A stretch of 64,000 nt of DNA from Liopterus haemorrhoidalis. Its lineage: Eukaryota > Arthropoda > Insecta > Coleoptera > Dytiscidae. Position 1 is the first letter of the stretch. Each line of letters starts with the position of its first letter. The DNA lies in assembly GCA_963971575.1 (NCBI GenBank), contig OZ020613.1, forward strand, positions 44,010,239 to 44,074,238, written 5' to 3'. Both the position numbers and the translations under genes were made by a program. Under the pieces are notes generated by a model. It did no database searches. It saw nothing but the letters and a program-made list of their open reading frames with translations, and was not told where the DNA came from. This document shows, one piece after another, positions 45,149-58,934 of the stretch.

Positions 45149-48100
45149 ATATACAAACTATTTCAAGATGGAGGGAAAACGATTTTTCTCGAAAAAGCGA
45201 CGTATGAACAAACTTGAAAAACAGAAAAAAAAATACAACTCGTGTTCATTTTCACCATGTAATCAAACACACAAGTGACAGTTTAATGTCATTCTCGAGT
45301 GTTCCAGCTTTTGCCGCATATGGCGCTGCGATCTTATTTTTTTTCCCTACAGGATCCGCCATATTTGCAAACTAAAGACCGTCGTTGACCTAAAGCTTCG
45401 GTTTTAATTAGCGCGCATTGCAGAACGTTAACTTGCTATTTTAGTGCCGTCGTGTTAATATTTAACACAAATATACACAGCGAATAGCATTTACGTTTGA
45501 AATGGCGTTAAAAAAAATTAAACGTCAGTTTTTGACGTTAAGATTTTAACGTCTTGCTTAGAGAATAGACCCGATGGTGTGCTCTTACTACATTTGATTC
45601 TTACCATTTTCAGGGTTTAAAATGGTATAAAACTTGGGATAGTTGCACTTCTATCACTTTAAATATAATAAATACAAACAAGTAAAACAGTACAATTGAC
45701 AAAACAAACAATATAATAGTTGTTTGTTAAAAATTAAAAATATATCGTATCTTAAAATAAAAACCAACATTTTTCTAGCATATATGTACTACCAGATTGC
45801 ACTTTACAATTGTTGTTGAATTTTCAACTGTTTTTTGACTTTAATCACCGGTTATGTAAAAGTAAGAAAATTAAACTTGTACTACTTTTCATCTAACCCC
45901 CACAATTATTTTACTGTGGAGCAAAAAAAGTAATTCCTGTGTAATCACCACTTGGTCAGTGCATAATTGTCGTTGTATTTTTCAAATATCTCATTTAGTA
46001 AAATACTCCTACTATTGCCTTTTGTTGTAGAGTTATTACTTTTCAGTTTCTTCAAATTTATTCAAGGACTTATTGTTTTTTTATGAAATCAGTAAAACAG
46101 ATACTTAAATCACCACTAGTTTCAAAGAGAGAATTTAGTTAAGTTATGTAAAATGTGATTGTATATTTGATTATGCAAACATTGCACATGAAATTTGTAA
46201 TATACATCCACTTTACTGCAGCATTTCATATATATTGCTCCCTGATTGTACATAATTGTGGAAGTCTGAAAATAAATGTTATTGTACGGATGACCAGGAT
46301 GATAACACAGTTCATAAAATTTTTTAAGGATATTGACTTAACTGTTATTAAAAATTCTAAATAATATTTGTAACATTAAAGTGTTACTTAACTTCTTTAC
46401 TTTAAATTCATATATTTCTAGGCTGACCATAATTTCTTTATATTGAATCGTGACAGGAAACTAGACGATGGTAACACGTGGTCATATATTAATAGTACTA
46501 ACAAATATGTTCTTACCATTTCTGGGAATAATATCAGCCTGGAATAATAGTTTTAATTCCCTGATGAAAAGTCGTCTTTAAATATTTTTCAGGTTTTAGG
46601 CAAATACAAGATATACATATGTGTAAAAAATACGGTAAAGCTCCAGTTTAAATTACGAGCAAAATTTTCTAGAATATTGGTAAATGTGTTAAGTACAGAA
46701 GATTTTTTTAGGTCTATTGGAGCATTTTGGATTCTTCTGTTACTAAAAAATCTATTAACCTGATTATTAAGTTTTTAGACTGTACTACTTCCTAGAAAAT
46801 TTTGGGTCGCTCAGAACGTAAACTAAAAGTTAATCAAATATACGTTATAACTATAAATTCATTGCAATGTTTTTAATTTCCAATTCAGTAAAATAGCTCT
46901 AGCTATGCCTACTTACTTCGATTATATTCAGTTTGTACCAGTCCGTGGTGATTACGGTGCCATTTTTAACAAAGCTATAATAAAAAAAAAATGATTAAAA
47001 TTATGGAAACGATGTCTGTAGACGCTTTCCAGGTTGCTGTAAACAGTAACTCGGAGATACTCCGAGCAATTCGTTAGACTTCCAAGTTAAAGTACTCCAC
47101 GCTCCCAAATAACGCTAAAACCATTGGCAAATACTTAATAGCGCATTTTCTTTATCTTTTTTCATTTTATTTAAGAAGGGCATCATTTTTATTTTAATAG
47201 ACAGGTGAAAATACAAGTGATGATCTAAAAAAAAAAGGTCCTCATTTCTCAAATACAAGTGATGACCAACAAAAAACGCACCATGCCGCCCCTCAGGCCT
47301 CGCACCCCTAGCACTTGCCCCGATGCCAGGGCGTTGCTACGGCTCTGGCTAGAACTACCTTCCCCCTTCTCCTGAAGTACATACCTAAATTTCAGAACGT
47401 CGAGTTCGATTGGAGTGGGGGTAAACGGTTAAATTCAAATCTTTCAAATCGCGCCTGTCTGGGCTATACGGTGTTCCAAGTGTAATAATTTCAGAATAGT
47501 TCGGACTAAAACAGGTCAGAGTAGTTCGGAGTGTTTCACACCTAACTGGAAAGCACCTATTGTCCCCTTCTGAACTTTGAACTTTTGACATGAAATATGA
47601 TACTTACCTGTCAACGTATGTAAATAGTATTGGTTTATAGTCAATATTTGGTAAAAGTTAGGTATGTCTTCTTGCAGCATACAGTACTAACAGATTACAT
47701 GGTCTGCGTCAGGGACGTATGACTTAAGGTAACCTCCGACCAATACGTGACCCCGTTCTCGTTGTGAGAACGCTAACTTCATAGATGCATTTTTAATTTA
47801 AACAAATGTAAATGCACTATTCACAATGCGCTTGAGTATTTTTTTTTTTTTGTATTTTATAAAAACTATGAAGTTTTAAGGCACAAAAAGGGCTCGAGCC
47901 TGCGGAAAGATTTTCTGAACACGTTGGTGCAAACCAGGCTATCGTACAATAATTATATTTATATTTTTAAGGTTTTTTTTTTTTTCTAAATACATTTAAA
48001 GTTTCCGGTTGATTTTAATTACCTTATTAGCCCTAATATAATGCGATATTTTTTGACCAATTATTTTTTGTGAAAAAATTAACTTGCGCTAAATTCGAGG

Positions 48101-48183
48101 TTTAGGTAATGGAATGTAATACAAACAACCTTTCTTATTAGTACGCATATGCCTCCACACCACCATAAGAAAGGTGAAAATAT
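45149..48183. other. Three kilobases without an assignable gene
   Basis: Both strands show only short frames with no recognised domain. 47207-47315 repeats the block at 27145-27310 (AAATACAAGTGATGA tandem pieces, poly-A and CGCCCCTCAGGCCTCGC). No paired transposon ends were found. Confidence 0.4.
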
Positions 48184-48597
48184 GGTTTTTAAAAGTTATT
48201 GAAGTCAACTGGTTACGATAAGTCCAGAATTACTGTTATGCTTGCCGTTACTGCTGATGGACAGAAGCTTCAATCTTACGATATACTGAAACGTAAAGCA
48301 AAGCCCAAAGAAAAGCTGCATCCACGAATAATTTTTAGGGCCCAAGAAAAAAGTTGGATGACAGAGGAATTGGTATTAGACTGGTTAAATGTGATATGCG
48401 GAAAACGGCCAGGTTCTCTGAGAAAACCTCGCTCCTTGATGCATTTCGAGGCCACCATACGTCAGGTGTTAAGGAAAAAATTCAGGTATTTTTTTTTTTT
48501 TTTTAAATTATTTATTTAAAGACACATCAGCTACTTGGCTATTAGTGTCTAATAAGGTTACATTATTGTTACATTTTGTTTGTTTTGTATATAATAC

Positions 48598-51500
48598 TTA
48601 TATTAGGTTATGTATGTTGGCTGCCTGTAAGAAATTAAGTACGTTGTTAGTCATTGTTGAATCTAGTCTTAAGATGTCTTTAAGGTTTTGTGGTAAGTTG
48701 TAGTTTATACGTAGGTTAGTGTAGAGTTGACAGTCAGTTAGTATATGGTTAACGGTAAGTTGTTCGTTACATGTCTCACATATTTTGGTATCTAGTCTTG
48801 CCATGAGGTGTTCGTGTGTGTGTCTGGTGTGTCCGATTCTAAGTCTTGTCATTATTATTTGTTCTCGTCTGTTGGTGCCTGAGTTCCAGTTCTGTATGTC
48901 GTCCTTGACGGTTCGCAGTTTGTTGTTAGAGGTGTCACGCCATTTGGTCAGTCTGGTTATACTAAGTTTCTTCTTAATATTCTGTTTTACGTAAGTTTTG
49001 TTGGGGGGTAAATGGTGGGTTTCTTCGTGATTGGTGGACTCTCGGGCGGCTGTGTTTGCACGTTCGTTGCCTTCTATTCCAATATGGGCGGGAACCCAGA
49101 TGAGGTGCACTATTTTGTTTTGTTCTTTTGTCGTCTGGTATAGTTGGTCTTGTATTTGCTGAATAACAGTTTCCTTTGAGTAGTTGTTGTTGAGGGCCTG
49201 TAGTACGCTCAAAGAATCGGTGAATACGGCTATGTGTCTGTGGATGGTATGAGATGCCATTTCGATCGCCTTCAGGATTGCTACCGCTTCTGCTTCGAAC
49301 ACACTACTGGTTGTCGGTAATTGGTATGTTTTACTTTCATCGTTGTGAACAGTAGCTATAGTACAACTGTTCTCTGTTTTTGATGCATCCGTGAAGTAAA
49401 ACTGGTACTCGAACAGATGCAGCTGTAGTTCAGCAAATTTTGTTTGTAAAACAGTCGGTTCTGTTTTTTTGTATTTAGTTAGACCTGTGTTTATGATTAC
49501 TTTCCCAAAGAGCCAGGGTGGAGTATGATGGAAGGTAATGGACTGGGTTGTGGGAATAAGAATATTGTTGGATTGTAGGATGGTGTTGATGTATTGTATT
49601 AAATCAGTTTTTTTGCCTGTATTCAGTATATTTTCGTTATTTGATTTTAGAAATATATGACTATGTGTTCCATGATCTGGTTTAGCTGCTAGGTTCGTTA
49701 CATACATCATGGTCAGTTTTTCACGTCTCTCCTGTAGCGTTGGTTCGCCAGCTTCGTTCAGTATGCTGATCGAAGGACTGGATCTAAATGCGCCTGTTGC
49801 TATTCTAATAGCTGTGTGGTGGACTGCGTCTAGGAGTTTTAGCGTTGTTTTGCTGGCAGTGGCGTATGCAATGCAGCCGTAGTCAATTTTCGCTAATATT
49901 AGCGTTTTGTATATTTTTAGCAACGTATTCTTGTCTGCTCCCCATGTTTGGTTTCCCAAAGTTTTTATTATGTTTAGCCTGATGTTGCATTCAGCTTTGA
50001 TTTTGTTTATGTGGGGTTTCCATGACAGTTTCTTGTCTATTGTAATCCCTAGAAATTTGATATCGTTGTTGTATTCTATAGGAGTGTTATAAAGTGTTAA
50101 GCCAGGGTTTTGTTGTTTGGTGAAGTTGATAGCTTTAGTTTTTTCTAGGGAAAATTGGCACCCTGTCTTTTCTGCCCATTTTTCTAATTCCGTGATAGCG
50201 CCCTGTAGGAGACGCCTGAGGTTTCCTGAGTTGACCCCTTTGCAAAAAATGACCAGATCATCGGCATACAATAAAAACTGAACCGGTTTTTTTATGTTCT
50301 CATTAATTCTGTTCATGCAGAGTAGAAATAAGGTGATGCTTAGAACTGAGCCCTGGGGAACTCCGTTTTCTTGGATTTTCTCATCGGAAAAAGTTCTTAA
50401 TAAAGTGGGCGATATTACCATTTAAACCATAGCTTTTAAGTTCGTTTAGAATAAGTCGTCGCCAGGCTGTTGGATAGGCACTCTTTATGTCAAAAAAAAT
50501 GGCAGCGTACTGTTGTTTGCTTCGGAGAGATTCTTGTATTTCGTTAACTAGTACAAGTATTTGGTCCATGGTGGAATGATCCTGTCTAAAGCCTGCTTGG
50601 TTCTTGTTCAGGTATTTGTGTTTTTCTAGATGCCAGACTAATCTCTTGTTGATGATTTTTTCGAAGAATTTGCATGTTGTGTTGGACAATGCTATAGGTC
50701 GGTAATTTATAGGATCTGTTTTTAATTTGTTCGGTTTAGGTACTGGGATAATCTCTATTTGTTGCCAGGAATCTGGGAAGTCGTTGCGGAGCCATATGTG
50801 GTTATATATTCTGTGGAGGATATTAATTGCTTCTATTGGAAGGTTTTTGAGGAGTTCGAAGGGAATTTTATCTGGGCCAGGACTTTTGTTGTTTTTTAAC
50901 ATTTTTAATGAATCTACTATTTCGGTGATGCAGATTGAAGTGTTGATGGGTTCGGAATCATCCTCTATAGTATATGGGATTTCTTCCATTTTTCTTTTGA
51001 CTTCGTGGAATTGTGGGTTGTAGTTGGCGTCACTCGATTGTTCGCAGAAAGTTTCGGCTAGTTCGTTGGCAATTTCTTTGGGCTCTGTGATTCTTTGTGT
51101 TCCTTTTTTTAACAAGGGAATTTTGTGCATTTGTTTATTGCCACTTATTCTTTTGATTTTCTGCCATACTTCTCTGATTGGGGCGTCCGCGGTTAGAGAA
51201 CTTACGTATTTTTCCCATGTTTCCTTTTTGCTTATTCTGATTATTCTTCTAGCTTTGGCTTTTGTTCTTTTATGTTCTATTAGGTTGTCCAGGTTGTTAT
51301 GTCTTTTATATTTGTTGAGAGCTTTTTTTGCTTTCTTGATGGCTTCATGACACTCTGTATTCCACCATGGAACAGTTTTTTTGTGTCTGATTTTCTTATG
51401 TCCGATTGTTTCCTTGGCGGATTCTGTTACAAGTTTCGTAAATCTATTGATTAACGAAGTTGCATTATCCTTGTCTGTGATGAGGAAGTTTTCAGATTTC

Positions 51501-52223
51501 ATTTTAGTTTTTTCTCTGTAGGATTCCCAGTTGGCTTGTTCTAGGTTCCATTTTTTTAATTCTGTTTCCGTATTTTCATAGGTATTAGTATTAAATTCTA
51601 CTTTTATAGGAAAATGATCACTGCCATGGAGATCTGACAGTGTTTCCCAGTTGAATTTTGTGGCGATTCTGGGGTCGCAATAGGTTAGGTCAATGGCAGA
51701 GAATTTGCCTGAACTCTGACAAAAGTGTGTCGGTGATCCGTCATTCAACAGAATATCCTTGTTGAAGAGCTTTTCAATGATTCTACCTTTTTTGTTTGTG
51801 TCATTTGATCCCCAGATTAAGTTATGAGCGTTGAAATCTCCGCAAATAATATAGGGCTGTGGTAGTTGGTTCAGGAGAAACTCTACTTCGTTTGTTCTGA
51901 TTGGTTGATCAGGGGGAAAGTAAATGCTACATACTGTTATTTCTTCGGGGATATACGTTTTGACTGCAACGGCTTCCAGGTCTGTATTCAATAGGAGTTG
52001 TTCTGCATAATTTTTGTCTCTGACTAGTATTGCAGTGCCACCACTTGCTTTGGTCCTTTCCTCTCTGTCTTTCCTGTAGAATGAGTAGTTGCGTAATATT
52101 GCATTTTTGTCAGGTTTAAAATTTGTTTCTTGTAGACAGATGTAGTTCGGCTGGTGTTGTGCAATAATTAGTTGTATTTCTGGAAGGTGACAAGAGAAAC
52201 CGTTACAGTTCCATTGTACTATA

Positions 52224-52237
<14 letters not shown>
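48598..52237 (-). pseudogene. I-clade LINE ORF2: endonuclease, RT, RNase H; one frameshift
   Basis: ORF2 starts MANTNIVQWNCNGF at 52237, overlapping the ORF1 end by 14 bp. APE endonuclease motifs are QWNCNG, LQETNF, CGDFNAHNLIWG and GSDHFPI. RT motifs are NYRPIALSNTTCKFFEKII, FFDIKSAYPTAW, NGVPQGSVLS and FLLYADDLVIF. RNase H follows, with FTDASKT, FEAEAVAILKA, FTDSLSVLQAL and VPAHIGIEGNERAN, where the usual final Asp (NExAD) is Asn. A CX2CX8HX4C-like knuckle (CETCNEQLTVNHILTDC) ends it. One extra A in an A5 run (50388-50392, plus strand) shifts the frame just before PQGS. The total, 3640 nt, is one more than a multiple of three, in agreement. Confidence 0.88.
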
Positions 52238-54079
<1,842 letters not shown>

Positions 54080-54779
54080 TGTGGGGTCAGAGTTTTAAAC
54101 CTCTGACCGCCACCTGTTGGTTTTTCTTACACGTTATCGCTTTATCGGTAAGCCAGTGATTTGTTTAGTTTTGATTTGTTTATGTGGTTGAACACATGTG
54201 ATTAATTTAGGTTAAATTATTTATAGTGTCAAAAAAAAAAACTGTAATGATAAGTATATGAAAAATGGAAATATTTATAAATGAATTTGAGTGATGGAAG
54301 ATAGACTTACCACCTTAACTATTTGGAAAAATAACACAGGTATGAATTTACTAATTTCACTACTATGTTCAATTCAGGTATTTAATTCCGATAATACCAG
54401 GTGTTAGGACACCTCAGTTGCAAATCTTGGATATGGTAGTCAATAAACCATTTATAGACAACTTATGAAAAGAATACAACAATTGGGTATTAGGGGAAAA
54501 TCACCCATTGACACCTTCAGGAAAATGAAAGAAATCTTCAGTCTCACTTTTAGGAGAATGAATTGCGACCGCCTGGCACAAGATTGAGCCTGAATCGATA
54601 GTGATGGTTTTAAGAAATGCTGCATTTCAAATAATTTAAATGGGTCTGAAGATGACATTTTGTCCCACAAAAAGTCACAAAACAAGGAAATACTGTTAAT
54701 GATGTCTATGTAGTTCCTAGAATAAAATGTGCCCATCCTGTTCCTGCTACCTATAAATAGACATTTAAACGTTATTTTG

Positions 54780-57113
54780 ATACTATCTTAGGCTTTACCA
54801 TAACAACTTATGACTTTTCTCCACGATTGATTTTGTTTGGGTCGACGCAGATTTTCTTTATTTTAAATGCTTCATTACAGTGTTCAGATTCAAATAGTTT
54901 TCCTACGCAAAATATTGATTAGTGACTAATGAGAACTATTAACTCCAAAAATACTTTCTTCGATTTTATGACACATCATATTTGAATGGTTTCCCTCCAG
55001 AATGTGTTTGCTTGTTACTAATAAGTTATTACGGCCGTGAATTTGATTTATCAAACTGTTTACATTTCAGTAGCTTCTCTGAAGAATGTAATTATGTATT
55101 TGTATCTGTAGAGATTTGATGAGTATAAAATTACCTTATCACATATATCACAATGGAATGGTCACTCTCAAGAATGTATTCGTTTGTGACTAAGGAAACT
55201 TGATGACTCTGAACATTCTTTAGTACACTGATCACTTTTGAATGACCTCTGTACAGAATGTAATCGTTTTTGTCTAACGAGACTAGATTAACGTGAAAAT
55301 AATAATAATAATAAAACGTTTATTATAATTCATTGATACATACATAATAAAAGGTACAAAGTGTAAGTATTATAACAAATGTAACATAATAACATTAAAA
55401 CAAAAATACTTATTACAGTATTAATAATCAGATATGTATGAATATATAAAGAAATTATTACTAAGTTTCGATGAAACTTGTCGTAATATTATAGTGAATA
55501 ATCGATAGTAAATATAATTAAATTAAATTGTCAAAATATATATACACAAGCATATATATATATACACTAATGAAATTTATCATATATAATATACTAACTC
55601 AAAATTAGCCTAATTACTCAAATAGTTCATTTAATCATTTAATCATTTAAGTCAATATCATTGACGATTTTTTAAAAATTTTATTAACATACGATGTGTA
55701 TGAACATACACTGGCAAAATTAAAATTATAAATACTTAAAAAGAAGTTAAAAATTTTAGGTATGTAATGTAAGAAATATTTTTGAAAGTTATATTATTTT
55801 CAGACAAATTATTACTTTTAATTCTAGTTGAATAAGAATGGTTTGGTAGATATATATTGTTAGTAAAATCATTTTTAAACATAGATTTTAAGGATGAAAG
55901 TAAATAAAGTTGTTTTATGGAATGAACATTTAAGACTGAGAATAAAAGTTGGCTAGAAAATCTTTTATTTTTATTTTTTTAACATGATTTTAAGAATAAG
56001 TTTTTGAGTTACTTCTAGCTTATTTAGATGAGACTGGGGCGCGGCTCCCCAAACTAATATTCCATTGTTTATTAGCGACTGTATGTAACTAAAATATAAA
56101 ACTTTAAGAAATCTCAAATTCAAGATATTTCTTAACGTTTTGAATAAGTAAATAAATTTACGTAATTTTTGTACCAAATTATTTATATAAATGTCCCATT
56201 TAAGATGTGAATTGATATAGATTCCCAGGTATTTAATATGATAAGTTTTTCTTATTACTGTATTGCAAGACTCATGATCTACGCAGTTATATTCGTGAAT
56301 TATTACAGTGTTTTGGGAAGGTAGATTATTAGCATATGCAGTGAATGGCATAAAAAAGTTTTATTTTGATTTAAAGATGAGACGTTTGAGAATAAACCAA
56401 TATTTTAGTGAAGTCATGCAATGTGACAGATGGCTTGTAACCTCAATCCAGGAATTACCAGATACATAAAAACTGTATTATCTGCATAAGATAATAATTT
56501 TGCATGGATATTTAATTTAAGTAAATTATTGATGTAGAAATGAAAGAGTGTAGGTCCTAAAACAGATCCTTGAGGAATGCCACATTTTATAATACCATTG
56601 TCATTTAGCTGATTGCCAATTAACACCTTTTACTCACGATTTGTTAAGTAGCTTTTTAAAAAGGTTAACGATACTCCGCGGATGCCGTATAACTCTAGCT
56701 TTTGACATAGGATAGAGTGACTAACCGTGTCAAAAGCTTTAGCAAGATCTAGAAAGACTGCTGAATGAATTGATTTATATAAATTGCTATTAATTTCAGT
56801 AGTTAAGTTTAGCAATGCATCTTGGGAACTTTTTCCTGTTCTAAATCCAAATTGTTTTACATCAATTATATTGTATATATTCGTGAAAGCATTTAATTGT
56901 ATCCTTATAATTTTTTCGAAAACTTTTGCAATACATGTAGTCTGCGCAATAGGTCTGTAATTATTCAATTATTTAAATGCTGTATTACACTGCTTACATT
57001 TGAATGTTTCTCTCCAAAATGGATTATCTTCTGTCCAATAAATTTTCATTACTCTCCAGTATGTATTAGTTTGTGAGTAATGATATGTGATGACATTGGA
57101 CAAGATTCAGTAT
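54780..57113 (-). pseudogene. Decayed zinc-finger array downstream of gene 4, part 1
   Basis: Segments such as CACATCATATTTGAATGGTT (54969-54988), GAATGTATTCGTTTGTGACT (55172-55191) and CTGCTTACATTTGAATGTTT (56991-57010) are recognisable HTGEKPFxC linkers on the minus strand, without open frames. The array is interrupted by a LINE (55302-56968). Its far end shares flank with the 3' side of gene 3, so it was once the 3' end of gene 4. Confidence 0.7.
55302..56968 (-). pseudogene. 5'-truncated CR1-like LINE inside decayed zinc fingers
   Basis: Three minus-strand frames (56968-56630, 56626-56414, 56351-55971) give [36 protein letters not shown] and CGIPQGSVLGPTLF. They continue with LLSYADNT, where YADD has become YADN, and YLGIYINSHLKWDIYINNL. 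The 3' end is an AATAAT repeat (55302-55316). It begins within the RT, so the endonuclease was never present in this copy. Confidence 0.78.
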
Positions 57114-57907
57114 ACTAATCATGGTACATCGACTATTGGTCCCCCGACATTTGATCCCTCGACAATTGGTCCCCGTCAATTGATCCCCGGGACAGTTGAT
57201 CCCTCTGCCAGTTGATCCCCCAGACAATTAATCCACAATATCTAAAAGTATTTATATTCATATTTACATATATCGTGAAGGTGAAATTACTATTTAAACA
57301 AAAATTCATGTTAAGAAGAAAATTCAAATTGCAAATGTAAACAATATAAAAGTTTTTATTTTTCAAAAAATATTACAAATTCATAGAAGCTTTATGTTCA
57401 CACAATATTGGGATGCTGTATATCAATAACAGTAAGACACAACAAGGCCTTGTGTAACTATATCAACACGCTAATTACCACAAGTACAATGTAGTGAGTA
57501 TTTCAAATTTTTAGTTTTCTTAACGAAATTCTTAAATTTATGAAAACACTTCTTAATTATGTGGAATTATAAGTAATTTATACGAAAGCAATTTTTGTAT
57601 AAATTTGCACCCATCCTATTTAAATATAATTTATTTATCACCTTCACGATATACATATATCACGATATCACCATATGACATTAGCCAAGACCCTGTAAAA
57701 TTTTTGAATTTGAAAAATTGAATCAAACACTTGTAAAAGAAAGAGAGCGCGTACACAAACACGACCGTCATCGTCCGATGACGCCCGAAAACGGCCGATC
57801 AACCGTCGAGTCCGAACTTGTTGGGATTTCTCGCCAGTTTGCCGGCGTCTACACTGCAAATTGAGTGTATTTATAGTTAAATTTTGTTGTTATCTACCAA
57901 AACGACT

Positions 57908-58158
57908 ATGGATATTGAAAAATTAATTAGTCGTGTTTATAATAGACCAACCCTGTGGGATAAACATTCATAAAATTACAATAATCGAGATGTTTTGAAA
58001 CGGTTATGGGCTGAAGTTGTATCGGAAATGGATATAGCGGTTCCAGACATAAAAAAAAAAAAATAAAAAAAAAATGGAGCAACTTAAGGGACCAATTTCG
58101 TAAAGAATATAACAAATGCAATGAACCAGGTAGAACAAGTGGTAACACTGTTGCAGTG
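57908..58158 (+). pseudogene. MADF-domain protein fragment, disrupted
   Basis: The frame MDIEKLISRVYNRPTLWDKH, after a TAA, continues NYNNRDVLKRLWAEVVSEMD and, past an A-run frameshift, WSNLRDQFRKEYNKCNE. This is the order of a MADF (Myb/SANT-like) DNA-binding domain, 'LIxxVxxRPxLWdxxxxxYxdrxxxxxxWxeIaxel...KWkxLRdxFxrE'. Such domains occur in host regulators and in PIF/Harbinger-type transposons. Two GCAGTGTA-starting inverted sequences flank it (57745-57858 and 58152-58245). One nonsense codon and one frameshift inactivate it. Confidence 0.7.
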
Positions 58159-58262
58159 TAAGCACATACACGTCCGAGTTACTCGTCCGGGTAGTTCTGT
58201 CCGCCATCGGCCGATAAAATCGGTTTTGGTGTACGCGAGCCGTTAGGAGTAATAACTTTGCC

Positions 58263-58690
58263 GTGTCTGTACATTGTCTGTTTCACTGCCTGATTTACAT
58301 GCACATAAATAAAAATAAGTTCAACAGCCAACAAGAACTCCATAGATATGAGACAAGGGGTAAACACTTAATACGGCCAACATACACCAGACTCAGTTGT
58401 ACCAAATATTCGGTTAATTATTACTCCACCAAATTTTATAATATCTTGCTAGAAAATATTAAGTGCTTGCCTCTCAGCTCTTTCCGGAATACTTTAAAAT
58501 CGTTTTTCAAGGAAAATCCACTGTATTCGTTTAAACAATTCCTGGATAACGATTTTAATAACTTATGATATGTACACATATATTTTGAATTAAATTATAA
58601 TAAAATATTTTTTCAATTGTACTGATGTTGACGTGTGTAAATATGTAAAATTTCAAACACAAATAAATATTATTATTATTATTATTATTA
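58263..58690 (+). pseudogene. LINE 3'-end fragment
   Basis: The frame ending at 58568 reads HRYETRGKHLIRPTYTRLSC, YYSTKFYNILLENIK and SFRNTLKSFFKENPLYSFKQ, the usual C-terminal tail of CR1-like LINE ORF2 proteins (HxYxTRxK...GxxxxNxLPxxIK). It is followed by a 3' UTR and an ATT repeat (58665-58690). It inserted inside the long-inverted-repeat element. Confidence 0.7.
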
Positions 58691-58848
58691 TATGTAAATA
58701 TGAATATAAATACTTTTAGAAATTGTGGGGATTAATTGTCTGGGGGATCAACTGGCAGAGGGATCAACTGTCCCGGGGATCAATTGACAGGGACCAATTG
58801 TCGAGGGCTCAAATGTCGGAGGACCAATAGTCACCGAACCACTAATCA

Positions 58849-58934
58849 CGTTTAAGTGATCTGTTTCTAGAATGTATCTTTTTGTGCCTATAAAATTTTG
58901 ATGAATCAGAAAATGATTTATCCCACCTAGCACA
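58849..58934 (-). pseudogene. Decayed zinc finger directly after the gene 4 stop
   Basis: Past the TAA the frame continues CARWDKSFSDSSKFYRHKKI, then HSRNRSLK, a finger with its first Cys pair damaged. It is cut by the inverted-repeat element at 58840. Confidence 0.65.

Larger units (their letters stand above)
57122..58840. mobile_element. Element with about 160-bp inverted ends made of TTGATCCC modules
   Basis: The left arm (57122-57280) and right arm (58685-58840) are inverted copies. Each has about seven TTGGTCCC/TTGATCCC words spaced roughly 15-17 bp apart, then AAAAGTATTTATATTCATAT. An exact 8-bp duplication, ACTAATCA, flanks it (57114-57121 and 58841-58848). Inside are a broken MADF gene between two further inverted arms and a LINE 3' end. 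I do not recognise the superfamily; hAT-like by duplication length only. Confidence 0.75.
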
